Shown here piece after piece: positions 1 to 7,423 of a stretch of DNA of 12,925 bases. The first letter of the stretch is position 1; each line of letters opens with the position of its first letter. The notes beneath the pieces were generated by a model. That model did no database searches. It was not told the origin of the DNA and was given only the letters and a program-made list of their open reading frames with translations. The DNA lies in NCBI GenBank assembly GCA_041744795.1, contig JBGTKD010000139.1, positions 1 through 12,925 of the forward strand, written 5' to 3'. Made by a program: the position numbers and the translations under genes. The DNA comes from DATHWB01 sp041744795. GTDB lineage: Bacteria; Actinomycetota; Acidimicrobiia; Spongiisociales; ZC4RG35.

Positions 1-2
1 TC

Positions 3-275
3 GCCGAGACGCAGTCTGTTCCTGCGACACAGACTGCCACTGACACGACCGAGGTCAAGGCGACTGTCGTCGAGTCCTCGCTCGAGATCAGGCGAGTAGT
101 CCAGGTGGTCTACACGCCGGCAGCCATCCAGGAACTCCCGCTCAACGAGGAGATCGTGGCCGCAGACCCGGTATCCGAATACCCCACGAGCCCGTGGATC
201 CCCCTGGCACTGTCGATCCTCGCCTTCGGACTGTTCCTGCTGGCCCGACGCAAGAAGGCCGCGGCCCAGGACTGA
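3..275 (+). CDS. C-terminal part of a membrane-anchored surface protein (partial, unknown function)
   Basis: The reading frame is open from the left edge to a TGA at 273-275, giving about 90 residues; no convincing start lies inside the window, so the gene begins upstream. The visible part starts with a Thr/Ala/Val-rich, acidic stretch (ATQTATDTTEV), as in extracellular stalks. It ends with one hydrophobic segment (roughly WIPLALSILAFGLFLLA) and a basic tail (RRKK), the pattern of a protein held outside the cell by a C-terminal membrane anchor with its tail in the cytoplasm. No LPXTG-like sortase signal is seen before the segment. I do not recognise the family. A strong hairpin follows 18 bases after the stop, so this is probably the last gene of its transcript. 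Confidence 0.6.
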   Translation, partial: AETQSVPATQTATDTTEVKATVVESSLEIRRVVQVVYTPAAIQELPLNEEIVAADPVSEYPTSPWIPLALSILAFGLFLLARRKKAAAQD

Positions 276-292
276 TAAACCGCCCGCACGAT

Positions 293-337
293 TCTGAGCC
301 CACCGGATAGCGTGCCCCGGTGGGCTCAGAGCGTTTT
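293..337 (+). terminator. Rho-independent-type hairpin between convergent genes
   Basis: Bases 293-306 (TCTGAGCCCACCGG) and 317-330 (CCGGTGGGCTCAGA) are perfect inverted repeats of 14 bp around a 10-base loop. They are followed on the + strand by GCGTTTTA, a short T run. The hairpin lies between the stop of the upstream + strand gene (275) and the stop of the minus-strand response regulator (343), so it can end transcripts from both sides. The minus direction has no real T run after the stem, so termination there may be weaker or rely on the stem alone. Confidence 0.8.
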
Positions 338-342
338 AGGGA

Positions 343-1002
343 CTACGTGTTCTTCAGGAACGTGAGTACGGCGGCGACGCGGCGGTGAGTCTCGGCTTCA
401 TCGGGAGCGAGGCCGAGCTTTACGAAGATCGAGTTGATGTGCTTCTCGACCGCCGATTGGGAGACGAAGAGGTGCTCGCCGATCGCAGAGTTCGAGCGTC
501 CCTCTGCCATTGACGCCAAGACCTCGGTCTCTCGAGGGGTCAGACTGTCGAGCAGTCGGTCGCCGGTGCTGCGCTGTCGGTTGAGCAGTCCCTCGACCAC
601 AAGCGGGTCGATCACGGATCCACCAGAGATCACCTCTCGCAACGCCCTCAGCAGTTCATCGAGATCACCGACCCGGTCCTTGAGGAGGTAGGCGAGGCCC
701 GAGGTGCCTTCTTGGAAAAGCTCGAAGGCGTACATCGGGTTGGCATGTTGAGACAGCACCACGACCCCTGTCTCCGGGTGGTGGGACCTGATGTGGCGGG
801 CGGCCTCGATGCCTTCCATCTGATGGGTGGGGGGCATGCGAATGTCGACGATCACGGCTTGAGGTGAGAGCCGATCGACTGCCGACCTGAGCTGGATGCC
901 GTCCTCGACCGCGGCGACCACCTCCACCTCGCCTGAGGCTTCCAACAGTCTGCGGGTCCCCTCGCGAACCAAGTAGTGGTCGTCGGCGATCACGACCCGC
1001 AT
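343..1002 (-). CDS. NarL/FixJ-family response regulator with LuxR-type DNA-binding domain
   Basis: A 219-residue two-domain transcription regulator, the normal length for this family. The receiver domain (about residues 1-120) has the acidic pair D7/D8, the phosphoacceptor Asp53 in VDIRMPP, the switch residue Ser84 in VVLSQ and the conserved Lys108 in YLLKDR. The C-terminal LuxR helix-turn-helix covers about residues 152-215 (LTPRETEVL through SQSAVEKHINSIFVKLGL). It is presumably phosphorylated by the histidine kinase encoded just upstream: the kinase stop and this ATG are separated by one base, and a GGGAG ribosome-binding site (1009-1013) lies 6 bases before the ATG inside the kinase gene, so the pair is co-transcribed and probably co-translated. 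The target genes are unknown; its own operon or the divergent membrane protein are candidates by position only. Confidence 0.95.
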   Translation of the reverse strand: MRVVIADDHYLVREGTRRLLEASGEVEVVAAVEDGIQLRSAVDRLSPQAVIVDIRMPPTHQMEGIEAARHIRSHHPETGVVVLSQHANPMYAFELFQEGTSGLAYLLKDRVGDLDELLRALREVISGGSVIDPLVVEGLLNRQRSTGDRLLDSLTPRETEVLASMAEGRSNSAIGEHLFVSQSAVEKHINSIFVKLGLAPDEAETHRRVAAVLTFLKNT

Positions 1003-1003
1003 T

Positions 1004-3016
1004 TCAAGCTCCCAGCACAGGGAGGCGAGCCGTCAGCGTTGTGCCTGCTCCAGGCTGGGACTCGACATCGACAGTGCCACCAAGTGCCTCAAATCGGTCT
1101 GAGAGTCCCGCTAGACCGTTCTTGTGCGTGGTCGAAACTTCGAAACCCAATCCATCGTCGGACACACGGATCTCGAGGTGGCCGTTGCGATGATCCACGT
1201 GAACCCTGGCGCTGGTGGCATCTGCATGTTTGAGGGTGTTCGTGAGTCCCTCGGTGACCAGGAAGTAGGCGGCGCCTTCGATGTTGTCATCAAAACGGGT
1301 TCGTCGCAACGCGGGCGAGGCTTCGACGGTGACGGGGATCGGGAGTCTGCCAACCCGGTCCTCGATTGCTTCCACCAAGCCGCCATCCGTCAGGACCGAG
1401 GGATGGATTCCCTGGGCGAGCTCTCTCAGATCGGTGAGGATGGCGCGGATGTCGGCCTGGAGCTCGACCAAGATCGACTCGTCGAACTGTCCGATCCCTG
1501 CCCGCGTCCTGGCCAAGCCGAGTTTGGCCGCCAAAGCCACCAGCTCCTGTTGGGCGCCGTCGTGAATATTCCGTTCGATGCGCCGTCGTTCTACCTCCTG
1601 AGCCTGGACGATCCGCCCCGCCAGGCGCAGGTTGGCGATCATCAACCCTGCCTGACCGGCTAGCGCTCTGACCAATTCGCCGTCTTTGTCCGTCAGAGGT
1701 CCGGCGATTCGCGGTCCGCAGCGGATTTCCCCAAACGTCTCGTCGTTTCGTTGGATCGACACGATGAGTGCTGGTTCCCCAACCGGCTTGCCTGCGACGT
1801 GGGTCGGGTCGGGCGGGATCGTCACGGTTGCCCAATGCAATCGGGCGGCGGCTCGAACAAGGTCCGCCAAGTGTTCGCCGATAGCGGTGGGCTCGTCGGT
1901 CGACCTCATCGCTTCCTCGAACTCGGTCACCGCTGCGATCGCCGTCGGCCGCTCCCCAAAAACCAGACGGTCTGCGACCAACTGGAGGCGGGTGCGGGTG
2001 GGTTGGGCGAGGAACGCCAGCGCTGCCGTCAGAACGATGGCCACTTCTACGGGGAACCGAGCTCCCGCGGCGAGCCCCAACCCGGCGGCCACGGCTGCGT
2101 ACGCCACGAAGATCCCGATAGTGAGCAGCCCGTAGGTCAGTGACTTTCGGATGACGGCATCGGTATCGATCCATCGAGGCTGTTCTACCGCTATCACGAC
2201 GGATGCCGGTGTTAAGACGATGGCCGCCGATGCGAGAAACAGTAGGCCCCCGTGGGCGGGTGACGATCCGAGGATGGGACCAACCAGGAACGGGATGACG
2301 CCCACAGCGAGGGCGGCGGCGGAACCAAACAGCACCCACCGGATCTGCCGCCGATCGACGGGGCCGACCTCGCGATACCGGAGAAGAAGGATCGCGACCG
2401 CGACCAGCAGAACGAGCCCGACAGCCGAACGAATCTGGGCGGTTGCCGGGCCTAACACCGAGAGCGACTCGATGTGCATGGGATTGACGAAGGGATCGAG
2501 GCCCTCGTAGGCGAACGGGTCTACCGGGACGTTCTCGTTGGCCAGGAGCGAAATGAGCATCGGAACCGGCAAGAACCACACGAGACGGGCGAAGACGCGT
2601 TCGCGCCGAACCCGCGGCTTGCCGCTGGGAAAGAGCCCGATGAGAAGGGCCAGACAAGCCAGCCCGAACATCGCGACGATCGACTCGACCCCCAAAATCA
2701 GACTCAACCATGAGGCGGCTCCATCTGGCCTGGACCGGACGAGTTGTTCGATCAGCGCCGCATAGCTGATCGTCAACGCCGTGCCACACGTCAGCAGCCA
2801 CCCGGCTCGGTGTTCGGGAAAGCGCGCCAGCAGCCAGATCCCGGCGGTCAGGAACGGAACGGGGATGACGAAGAGATATTGGACCGAGGAGACCGATAGG
2901 GCCTGGAGCCCTCCGAAGGTGGAAAATCCCAGTGCGAAGGCGCCAACCACCGCGCAGACTGCGCTGAACGCGATGAACCACACGAGTCTCTTCACTTCGA
3001 CATTGTGGGCGGGCAC
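1004..3016 (-). CDS. Membrane sensor histidine kinase (NarL-partner type, HisKA_3 plus HATPase)
   Basis: A 670-residue sensor kinase that should phosphorylate the adjacent response regulator. The N-terminal half (about residues 10-340) holds about ten hydrophobic segments, an unusually large membrane sensor. A GAF-like linker follows (about 355-465). The dimerisation/phosphoacceptor helix is of the HisKA_3 type, with His485 in ERNIHDGAQQELVAL. The ATP-binding domain shows the N box (LTNTLKHA, Asn593), the G1 box (SDDGLGF, about 619-625) and a second glycine box (NGLAGLSDR, about 633-641). The start used is a GTG at 3014-3016, with GGAGG only two bases upstream, which is close; a GTG seven codons later is possible but lacks a nearby site. 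The stimulus cannot be read from the sequence, as no known periplasmic ligand domain is present. Confidence 0.93.
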   Translation of the reverse strand: MPAHNVEVKRLVWFIAFSAVCAVVGAFALGFSTFGGLQALSVSSVQYLFVIPVPFLTAGIWLLARFPEHRAGWLLTCGTALTISYAALIEQLVRSRPDGAASWLSLILGVESIVAMFGLACLALLIGLFPSGKPRVRRERVFARLVWFLPVPMLISLLANENVPVDPFAYEGLDPFVNPMHIESLSVLGPATAQIRSAVGLVLLVAVAILLLRYREVGPVDRRQIRWVLFGSAAALAVGVIPFLVGPILGSSPAHGGLLFLASAAIVLTPASVVIAVEQPRWIDTDAVIRKSLTYGLLTIGIFVAYAAVAAGLGLAAGARFPVEVAIVLTAALAFLAQPTRTRLQLVADRLVFGERPTAIAAVTEFEEAMRSTDEPTAIGEHLADLVRAAARLHWATVTIPPDPTHVAGKPVGEPALIVSIQRNDETFGEIRCGPRIAGPLTDKDGELVRALAGQAGLMIANLRLAGRIVQAQEVERRRIERNIHDGAQQELVALAAKLGLARTRAGIGQFDESILVELQADIRAILTDLRELAQGIHPSVLTDGGLVEAIEDRVGRLPIPVTVEASPALRRTRFDDNIEGAAYFLVTEGLTNTLKHADATSARVHVDHRNGHLEIRVSDDGLGFEVSTTHKNGLAGLSDRFEALGGTVDVESQPGAGTTLTARLPVLGA

Positions 3017-3032
3017 CCCCTCCGGTGTCCAT

Positions 3033-3046
3033 TGCGGTCGACCGCA
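3033..3046. promoter_or_regulatory. 14-bp perfect palindrome in the divergent upstream region (possible operator)
   Basis: TGCGGTCGACCGCA reads identically on both strands. It lies 16 bases upstream of the histidine kinase GTG and about 71 bases upstream of the likely start of the divergent membrane protein gene. This is where a regulator controlling one or both genes would bind. LuxR-type regulators, such as the one encoded by this operon, bind inverted repeats, so autoregulation is possible, but nothing in the sequence proves it. No convincing -35/-10 pair was recognised nearby. Confidence 0.35.
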
Positions 3047-3117
3047 GTCTCGTCTGCCGTCACGGTGGGGTCTGCCTCACCCAGGGACTCCAGTGGGCAA
3101 GCTTCCCGAACCGGCCA

Positions 3118-3765
3118 ATGACATCGATAGTGGAACGGATGGATCCGATCGTTGACTGGCCCGGTGTGATTCGTTCGGGAACCCTTGCCGGAGTTGTGTC
3201 CACTGTCGTGTTCACAGTTGTTCACGACCTTCTCATCAGCAACATCTGGCCGATGCTGGTTCCGATGCTCATCGCCGGTATGGGGAGCGGTATCTGCCTC
3301 GCCTGGAGCTACTCCCACCTCGCCCGCCGTCGTTCCTTGGCGGGGTGGCTGGGCTACAACCTCACCTATCTGATGATGTTCGGACTTCTAGGAGTTGTGT
3401 CGATTGCGATGTTCGAGCCCGTGACGACAGTGGGGGCACTCATTGCGGGTGGGCGTCCTCCCGACGGACTGTTCCTGCAGGCTCTCCCGATGACCGTCGT
3501 CTTCACTCTCATCGGAGCCGTTCTTGTCACATGGATGTTCGGTCGGAGCCTGGCGGGATTCGGGTCGGCCGCCGTCACGATGACCGTCCTAACGCTGACC
3601 CTCGGCACGAACATCGCGATCATTGGCCTCGTCGAGTTCTCGGCGGGCACCTGGTCTCTGGTCGGCGAGTTCTTTGCGCTCACCGCGTTGTTGGGGGCTG
3701 TGTTTGCGGTGACCTTTGCCATATTGGAACGGAAAGCACTTACAGCGGTCAAACTTCGCTCTTGA
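3118..3765 (+). CDS. Multi-pass integral membrane protein, function unknown
   Basis: The protein has 215 residues from the ATG at 3118. An ATG at 3139 (208 residues, weak GGA four bases upstream) is equally possible. A more distal GTG at 3025 would leave only 8 bases between this gene and the divergent kinase start and adds a non-membrane leader, so I reject it. About six hydrophobic segments are visible: near the N-terminus (SGTLAGVVSTVVFTVV), around WPMLVPMLIAGMG, around LMMFGLLGVVSIAMF, around PMTVVFTLIGAVLVTW, around AVTMTVLTLTLGTNIAII and at the C-terminus (FFALTALLGAVFAVTFAIL). No catalytic or transport motif is recognised. It diverges from the two-component pair, and its stop codon overlaps the -35 element of the next gene's promoter. 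Confidence 0.7.
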   Translation: MTSIVERMDPIVDWPGVIRSGTLAGVVSTVVFTVVHDLLISNIWPMLVPMLIAGMGSGICLAWSYSHLARRRSLAGWLGYNLTYLMMFGLLGVVSIAMFEPVTTVGALIAGGRPPDGLFLQALPMTVVFTLIGAVLVTWMFGRSLAGFGSAAVTMTVLTLTLGTNIAIIGLVEFSAGTWSLVGEFFALTALLGAVFAVTFAILERKALTAVKLRS

Positions 3766-3790
3766 CAAAACTAACTCTCTTAGTCATATT
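3762..3790 (+). promoter_or_regulatory. Housekeeping-type promoter of the hydrolase-tetR unit
   Basis: A perfect -35 hexamer TTGACA (3762-3767) is followed after exactly 17 bases by CATATT (3785-3790), which matches the -10 consensus TATAAT at four of six positions. The -35 box overlaps the TGA of the preceding gene (3763-3765). Transcription would be expected to start about 6-7 bases after the -10, at or next to the ATG at 3797. No Shine-Dalgarno sequence precedes that ATG, so the mRNA is probably leaderless. The region is clearly AT-richer than its surroundings. Confidence 0.7.
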
Positions 3791-3805
3791 ACTAACATGA
3801 CTAAG
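3779..3805. promoter_or_regulatory. Palindromic operator overlapping the -10 box and start codon (probable TetR site)
   Basis: TTAGTCATATTACTAA (3780-3795) is a 16-base inverted repeat with seven of eight pairs matching, centred on the -10 hexamer. A wider perfect repeat pairs CTTAGTCAT (3779-3787) with ATGACTAAG (3797-3805), which includes the start codon. Further ACTAA half-sites lie at 3770 and 3791. Binding here would block RNA polymerase. The obvious candidate is the TetR-family protein encoded as the second gene of the same unit, because such regulators commonly repress their own operon. The palindrome is seen directly; the identity of the binder is inferred. Confidence 0.65.
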
Positions 3806-4588
3806 AACGAGGCTCTCTTGCAAACATCTCTCGCCTACGACGACGCGGGCGGCTCAGGCCGACTGGTGATCCTGCTTCCCGGTGCCGGCGATGTGCGATC
3901 CGAATACCGGCATCTGACACTTGACGGTCACCGCGTCGTCACGGCCGACCTTCCGGGACACGGCGAGTCGCCGATCGCGACCGAATACTCCGTCGCCTCG
4001 ACCTCGGAAGCTCTGATCGGTTTGATAGAGACGCTCGAAGGGGGACCGGCGGTAGTCGTAGCGTGCTCCTTCGCACCGGCGGCCGCCGTGTGGGCGGCTA
4101 CGGAGCGGCCCGACCTTTTCGCCGGGATCGTTGCCATCAGCCCTCACTTCCATGCAGATGTCTCGGTCAAGGGTCGGCTGGTGAACTGGGCGACCCGGGC
4201 GATGGTGCGTGGTCCCTGGGCCGGCAAGGTGTGGACCGGGCTCTACGAGGGTTGGTACAAGACGAACACCCCGGCTGACTTGGACTCCCAGCTGGCGCTT
4301 CTGCGGACGATGCTGTCGGATCCGGCTCGCCGAAAGGCCGTGCGAGAGACGCTAACTGCTGGACGCGCAGGGGTCGCGGAGCGGATGGAGACTCTGAATC
4401 TGCCCACCCTGACCATCTTCGGTACCGCCGACGATCACTTCACCGACCCTGCCGCCGAATCCGAAGCCGTGGCATCCCGACTCGGCGGTCAGCGGCTGCT
4501 GGTCGATGGCGCCGGTCACTATCCCCACGTGGAGTCGCCTGAACTGGTGGCGGCGGGCATCGAGTCGTTCATCGCCCAACACGACTGA
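3797..4588 (+). CDS. Alpha/beta-hydrolase-fold protein
   Basis: The protein has 263 residues from the ATG at 3797; this start is chosen because the protein fold begins just after it and the promoter ends at it. It shows the family layout: an oxyanion loop (LLPGAGD, about 26-32), the ADLPGHGES strand-turn (50-58), the nucleophile elbow with Ser91, a helical cap (about 120-195), the acid residue in FGTADDHF (Asp212 or Asp213) and the catalytic His241 in GAGHYPH. The elbow reads A-C-S-F-A where most members have G-x-S-x-G, so both flanking glycines are alanine. The substrate is unknown; small esters, lactones or epoxides are possible. It is the first gene of an operon with a TetR regulator, whose effector may be this enzyme's substrate or product. 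Confidence 0.88.
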   Translation: MTKNEALLQTSLAYDDAGGSGRLVILLPGAGDVRSEYRHLTLDGHRVVTADLPGHGESPIATEYSVASTSEALIGLIETLEGGPAVVVACSFAPAAAVWAATERPDLFAGIVAISPHFHADVSVKGRLVNWATRAMVRGPWAGKVWTGLYEGWYKTNTPADLDSQLALLRTMLSDPARRKAVRETLTAGRAGVAERMETLNLPTLTIFGTADDHFTDPAAESEAVASRLGGQRLLVDGAGHYPHVESPELVAAGIESFIAQHD

Positions 4589-5154
4589 TGGGACGCGCAG
4601 GTCTGACTCCGGATCTGGTGACGAAGGCGGCTGGTGACCTGGTCAACCGGGAGGGCCGGGCGGGGCTCACTCTCGCCCGATTGGCTGGCGAGCTCGGAGT
4701 TCGGTCTCCTTCTCTCTATAACCACGTCGGCGGACTTGAGGATCTGGAGCGCTTGGTCGCTCTCGACGGGATCGATCAGCTCGCCGAGGTTTGTCGGGCA
4801 GCGGTGATGGGGAGGGCCGGTTCCGATGCGCTGAGTGCGCTGGCAGTCGCCTACCGGGGTTTCGCCAAAGGGCAACCCGGCGTCTATTCACTCACCCAGA
4901 TCGCCCGGCCCGATGATCCCGAGTTCGGGCAGCGAGCCGCCAGGGTGCTTGAACCGGTGAGTGCGGTCCTTGGCGGGTTCGGTCTCGCTGGCGACGAACT
5001 CATTCACGCGGCGCGGGCGTTGCGCGCCGCCCTCCACGGGTTTGCCAATCTCGAGACCGGCAACGGGTTCGGTCTCGACGTCGACCTTGAGGCGAGCTTC
5101 GAGTGGCTTGTGGCGATGGTCGACAGGAGCCTGTCGGGCATCGGGCAGGCCTAA
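4588..5154 (+). CDS. TetR/AcrR-family transcriptional regulator with WHG-type C-terminal domain
   Basis: The 188-residue protein has an N-terminal helix-turn-helix (about residues 8-55; LTLARLAGELGVRSPSLYNHV). Its all-helical C-terminal ligand domain ends in the ALHGFANLE...FGLDVD pattern typical of the WHG (TetR_C_33) group. Its ATG shares one base with the TGA of the hydrolase (TGATG) and has no clear ribosome-binding site, so translation is probably coupled. As a family rule, these proteins are dimeric repressors released from DNA by a small hydrophobic ligand. The palindrome at 3779-3805 is its likely operator, giving autorepression together with the hydrolase. The stop TAA overlaps the hemY stop on the opposite strand by 4 bp in all (5151-5154). 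Confidence 0.93.
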   Translation: MGRAGLTPDLVTKAAGDLVNREGRAGLTLARLAGELGVRSPSLYNHVGGLEDLERLVALDGIDQLAEVCRAAVMGRAGSDALSALAVAYRGFAKGQPGVYSLTQIARPDDPEFGQRAARVLEPVSAVLGGFGLAGDELIHAARALRAALHGFANLETGNGFGLDVDLEASFEWLVAMVDRSLSGIGQA

Positions 5155-6437
5155 CTCAGGGCGATCGACTCGGCGATTCGGATCGCGTCGGATGCCAGGT
5201 GCGCGATGCCGACGCCTCGGTATCCCCATCCGGTGAGATGCATCGATTCCGGAGTTGTCCGGTCTAGGGCCGCCAACCAGTCAGCGTGACCCACGTTGTA
5301 TTGAGGAATGCCAGAGGTAGGGCGGGCTACTTCAGCGAAAGAGACGTCGATGTCTGCGCCCAGGATGCGTGCCAGATCGGAGCCGACGGTGGCAACGATC
5401 ATGTCGTCGTCCGCATCGACGAGGGAGGGCCGTCCTGCTCCGCCAGCGATGACCTTCACCAGGCCGTGACCGTGGGGTGCGCGATGCGGCGCGTAGGAGG
5501 ACTCGAGGAGGACTCCGCGGGTGATCATCCCGGAGTCTCGGGCGGTGAGGATTCCGAAACCTGATGGGAGCGCAAGCGACGGTCCTCCCAAACCCACGAC
5601 AGCGACACGAGCAGTTGATGATCCGAGCAGTGCCTGTCGAAATTCTGAGTCGACCAGGCCCGCGGCCTGATCCGGAGAACAGGCGAGTACGACGTGATCG
5701 GCCTCGATTCGTCCGACACCGCTAATCGTCCATTTGCCGTTCGAGCGTCGGACGGCCTCCACTGGGTGATCGGGACGGAAACGCTCGCCCAACGTCGCTG
5801 CCAGAGCTTCGGCCAGTGCGGACATCGTTGTGGCTGGAAGATGGACGGAAGGTCGAGTGGCGTCCCTGGGCCGCGAGCGGAGTTGATGCACCGCCCCTCT
5901 CACGATCGAGCGGTGGGCAATCTCCAGTCCGGTGAGCATCGGAAAGGCCGAGCCGGCCGAGAGCCGAGTCGGGTCCCCGGCGAAGACCCCCGATGCGGCC
6001 AGCCATGCCGCCTCGCTGCCGAAACCGTCGCCGAAGCGACGGCGGAAGAAGTGCTCGAGTGTCTCGTCCTCTTCGGCGTGGGCGGCCGCCCACGGTTCGG
6101 CCACCGCTCGGAGTTTTGCGGCCAGAGGCACGATTGGTGCGAAGAGCGTGCCGGCACCCGAAACCGAAACCAGCCGGGTTCCGGTCCATACATGGCGTGC
6201 GACCGACGCAGCTGGTCGTAGCCCGGATCCAGCCAGAAGTCGGGAGAGATGGGGATGGGGGAGTCTGAAGCTGCCCGCTCCCGGCTCGAGGATGTAGCCG
6301 TCTCTAACAACGCTGCGCGCCACTCCACCCGGATGCGCTGAAGCCTCCAGCACCACGACATCTTCGACTCCAGCCGATACGAGTTGGCATGCTGTGAACA
6401 GACCGGCGAAACCACCGCCGACAACCGCCACCCTCAC
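5151..6437 (-). CDS. hemY: Protoporphyrinogen (or coproporphyrinogen) oxidase, HemY type
   Basis: A 428-residue FAD enzyme that removes six electrons from protoporphyrinogen IX (or, in the coproporphyrin route, coproporphyrinogen III) using oxygen. The N-terminus has the dinucleotide-binding turn VVGGGFAGL (about 5-13), a Glu for the FAD ribose in VVVLEAS and the HPGGVARS segment. The C-terminus has the GWGYRGVGIAH FAD-contact motif. The GTG at 6435-6437 is chosen because it sits two codons before the glycine motif and overlaps the hemE stop by 4 bp (GTGA). A longer open frame upstream is only a shadow of hemE. Its length is slightly below many HemY proteins (about 450-480). It is the last gene of the haem operon, and its stop overlaps that of the convergent tetR. 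With hemF in the same operon, protoporphyrinogen IX is the more likely substrate. Confidence 0.9.
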   Translation of the reverse strand: MRVAVVGGGFAGLFTACQLVSAGVEDVVVLEASAHPGGVARSVVRDGYILEPGAGSFRLPHPHLSRLLAGSGLRPAASVARHVWTGTRLVSVSGAGTLFAPIVPLAAKLRAVAEPWAAAHAEEDETLEHFFRRRFGDGFGSEAAWLAASGVFAGDPTRLSAGSAFPMLTGLEIAHRSIVRGAVHQLRSRPRDATRPSVHLPATTMSALAEALAATLGERFRPDHPVEAVRRSNGKWTISGVGRIEADHVVLACSPDQAAGLVDSEFRQALLGSSTARVAVVGLGGPSLALPSGFGILTARDSGMITRGVLLESSYAPHRAPHGHGLVKVIAGGAGRPSLVDADDDMIVATVGSDLARILGADIDVSFAEVARPTSGIPQYNVGHADWLAALDRTTPESMHLTGWGYRGVGIAHLASDAIRIAESIALS

Positions 6438-7423
6438 GAGCGAACGGCTTCTACGAATGCCTCGACGCTGCTGACCGGGGTGTGACGGTCGATTCCATGA
6501 CCCAGGTTCATGACGTGACCGGGTCGGCCTGCGACCCGTTGCTTGACGTCGGCGACATGGCGGCGGATCGTGTCGGGGTCCGACCTCAGAACCGCCGGAT
6601 CGACATTGCCCTGGATCGAGACGTCGCCGAGCCGGTGCCAGGCCTCGTCGATCGGAATCCGCCAGTCGACGCCGTATCCGTTCGCTCCCACCGATGGCTG
6701 CAGGTCCAGGGTGTGTCCCGCCCCAGGGGCGAAGTAGATGGTTGGTGTGGCGATACCCGTGAGCGAGGCGCGGGCAGCGGGAAGACACAACTCGGCATAG
6801 GTGTCCCGGTCGAAGAGCCCAGCCCAGGTGTCGAAGAGCTGGACGACATCTGCGCCGGCGCCCACCTGCAAGCCGAGATAAGCCCGCATCGCGGACGACA
6901 GGACTTCCAGCGCAGCGCTTGCCGCACCGGGGTCAGCGCGCATAGCCGTCCTCAGTTCCATGAACTCCTTCGAGCCTCCACCTTCGATCAGGTAGGCGAG
7001 CAATGTTGTTGGCGCGCCGGCGAATCCGATCACCGCAGTGTCGTCTGAGACCTCGGATCTCACGCGCCTGATTGTCTCTCCGACGAAGCTGACTCGGTCA
7101 GGGTCGAGATCGCCCAGAGATGCCACCTCGGCCAGGGTGTGGGGCCGCAAACGTGGACCGGGATCGAATGTCATATCGACGCCCATAGCTTCCAGGGGGG
7201 TCATGATGTCGGCGAAGATCACGGCGCCGTCCATGGCGAACCGGCGGATTGGCTGCATGGTGATCTCAGCGGCGACCGCAGGTGTAGAAACCGCCTCCTG
7301 GAATGTATGCTTGCCACGTAGCTCTCGGTACTCCGGCAGGTAGCGCCCAGCCTGACGCATGATCCAGACCGGGGTCCGGTCGACGGGTCTCCGCTGGAGG
7401 GCTTCGACCAGGCGTTTGGTCAC
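6434..7423 (-). CDS. hemE: Uroporphyrinogen III decarboxylase
   Basis: A 329-residue cofactor-free enzyme that removes four carboxyl groups from uroporphyrinogen III to give coproporphyrinogen III. Family signatures are clear: PVWIMRQAGRYLPEY near the N-terminus with the substrate-binding Arg23 and Arg27, the catalytic Asp72 in IFADIMTPLEAMG, GVDWRIPIDEA in the second half, and NLGHGIDRHTPV near the C-terminus with the conserved His. Length is typical. The start is GTG at 7421-7423, overlapping the hemL stop by 4 bp, with GGAGG (7428-7432) four bases upstream inside hemL. Its own stop overlaps the hemY start by 4 bp. Confidence 0.97.
   Translation of the reverse strand: MTKRLVEALQRRPVDRTPVWIMRQAGRYLPEYRELRGKHTFQEAVSTPAVAAEITMQPIRRFAMDGAVIFADIMTPLEAMGVDMTFDPGPRLRPHTLAEVASLGDLDPDRVSFVGETIRRVRSEVSDDTAVIGFAGAPTTLLAYLIEGGGSKEFMELRTAMRADPGAASAALEVLSSAMRAYLGLQVGAGADVVQLFDTWAGLFDRDTYAELCLPAARASLTGIATPTIYFAPGAGHTLDLQPSVGANGYGVDWRIPIDEAWHRLGDVSIQGNVDPAVLRSDPDTIRRHVADVKQRVAGRPGHVMNLGHGIDRHTPVSSVEAFVEAVRS

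Noticed and set aside
1290..3032. Second long minus-strand open frame (580 codons) within the histidine kinase gene
   Set aside because: Arg/Gly-rich frame-shadow of the kinase with no domains; the kinase frame has all the conserved motifs.
3025..3117. Extended N-terminus of the divergent membrane protein from the GTG at 3025
   Set aside because: It would leave only 8 bases to the kinase start, with no room for promoters, and it adds a hydrophilic leader unlike the rest.
6438..6788. N-terminal extension of hemY (an open frame of 117 more codons upstream)
   Set aside because: It lies wholly inside hemE in another frame, is Arg/Gly/Pro-rich shadow sequence, and the GTG at 6437 directly precedes the FAD-binding glycine motif with a 4-bp overlap.
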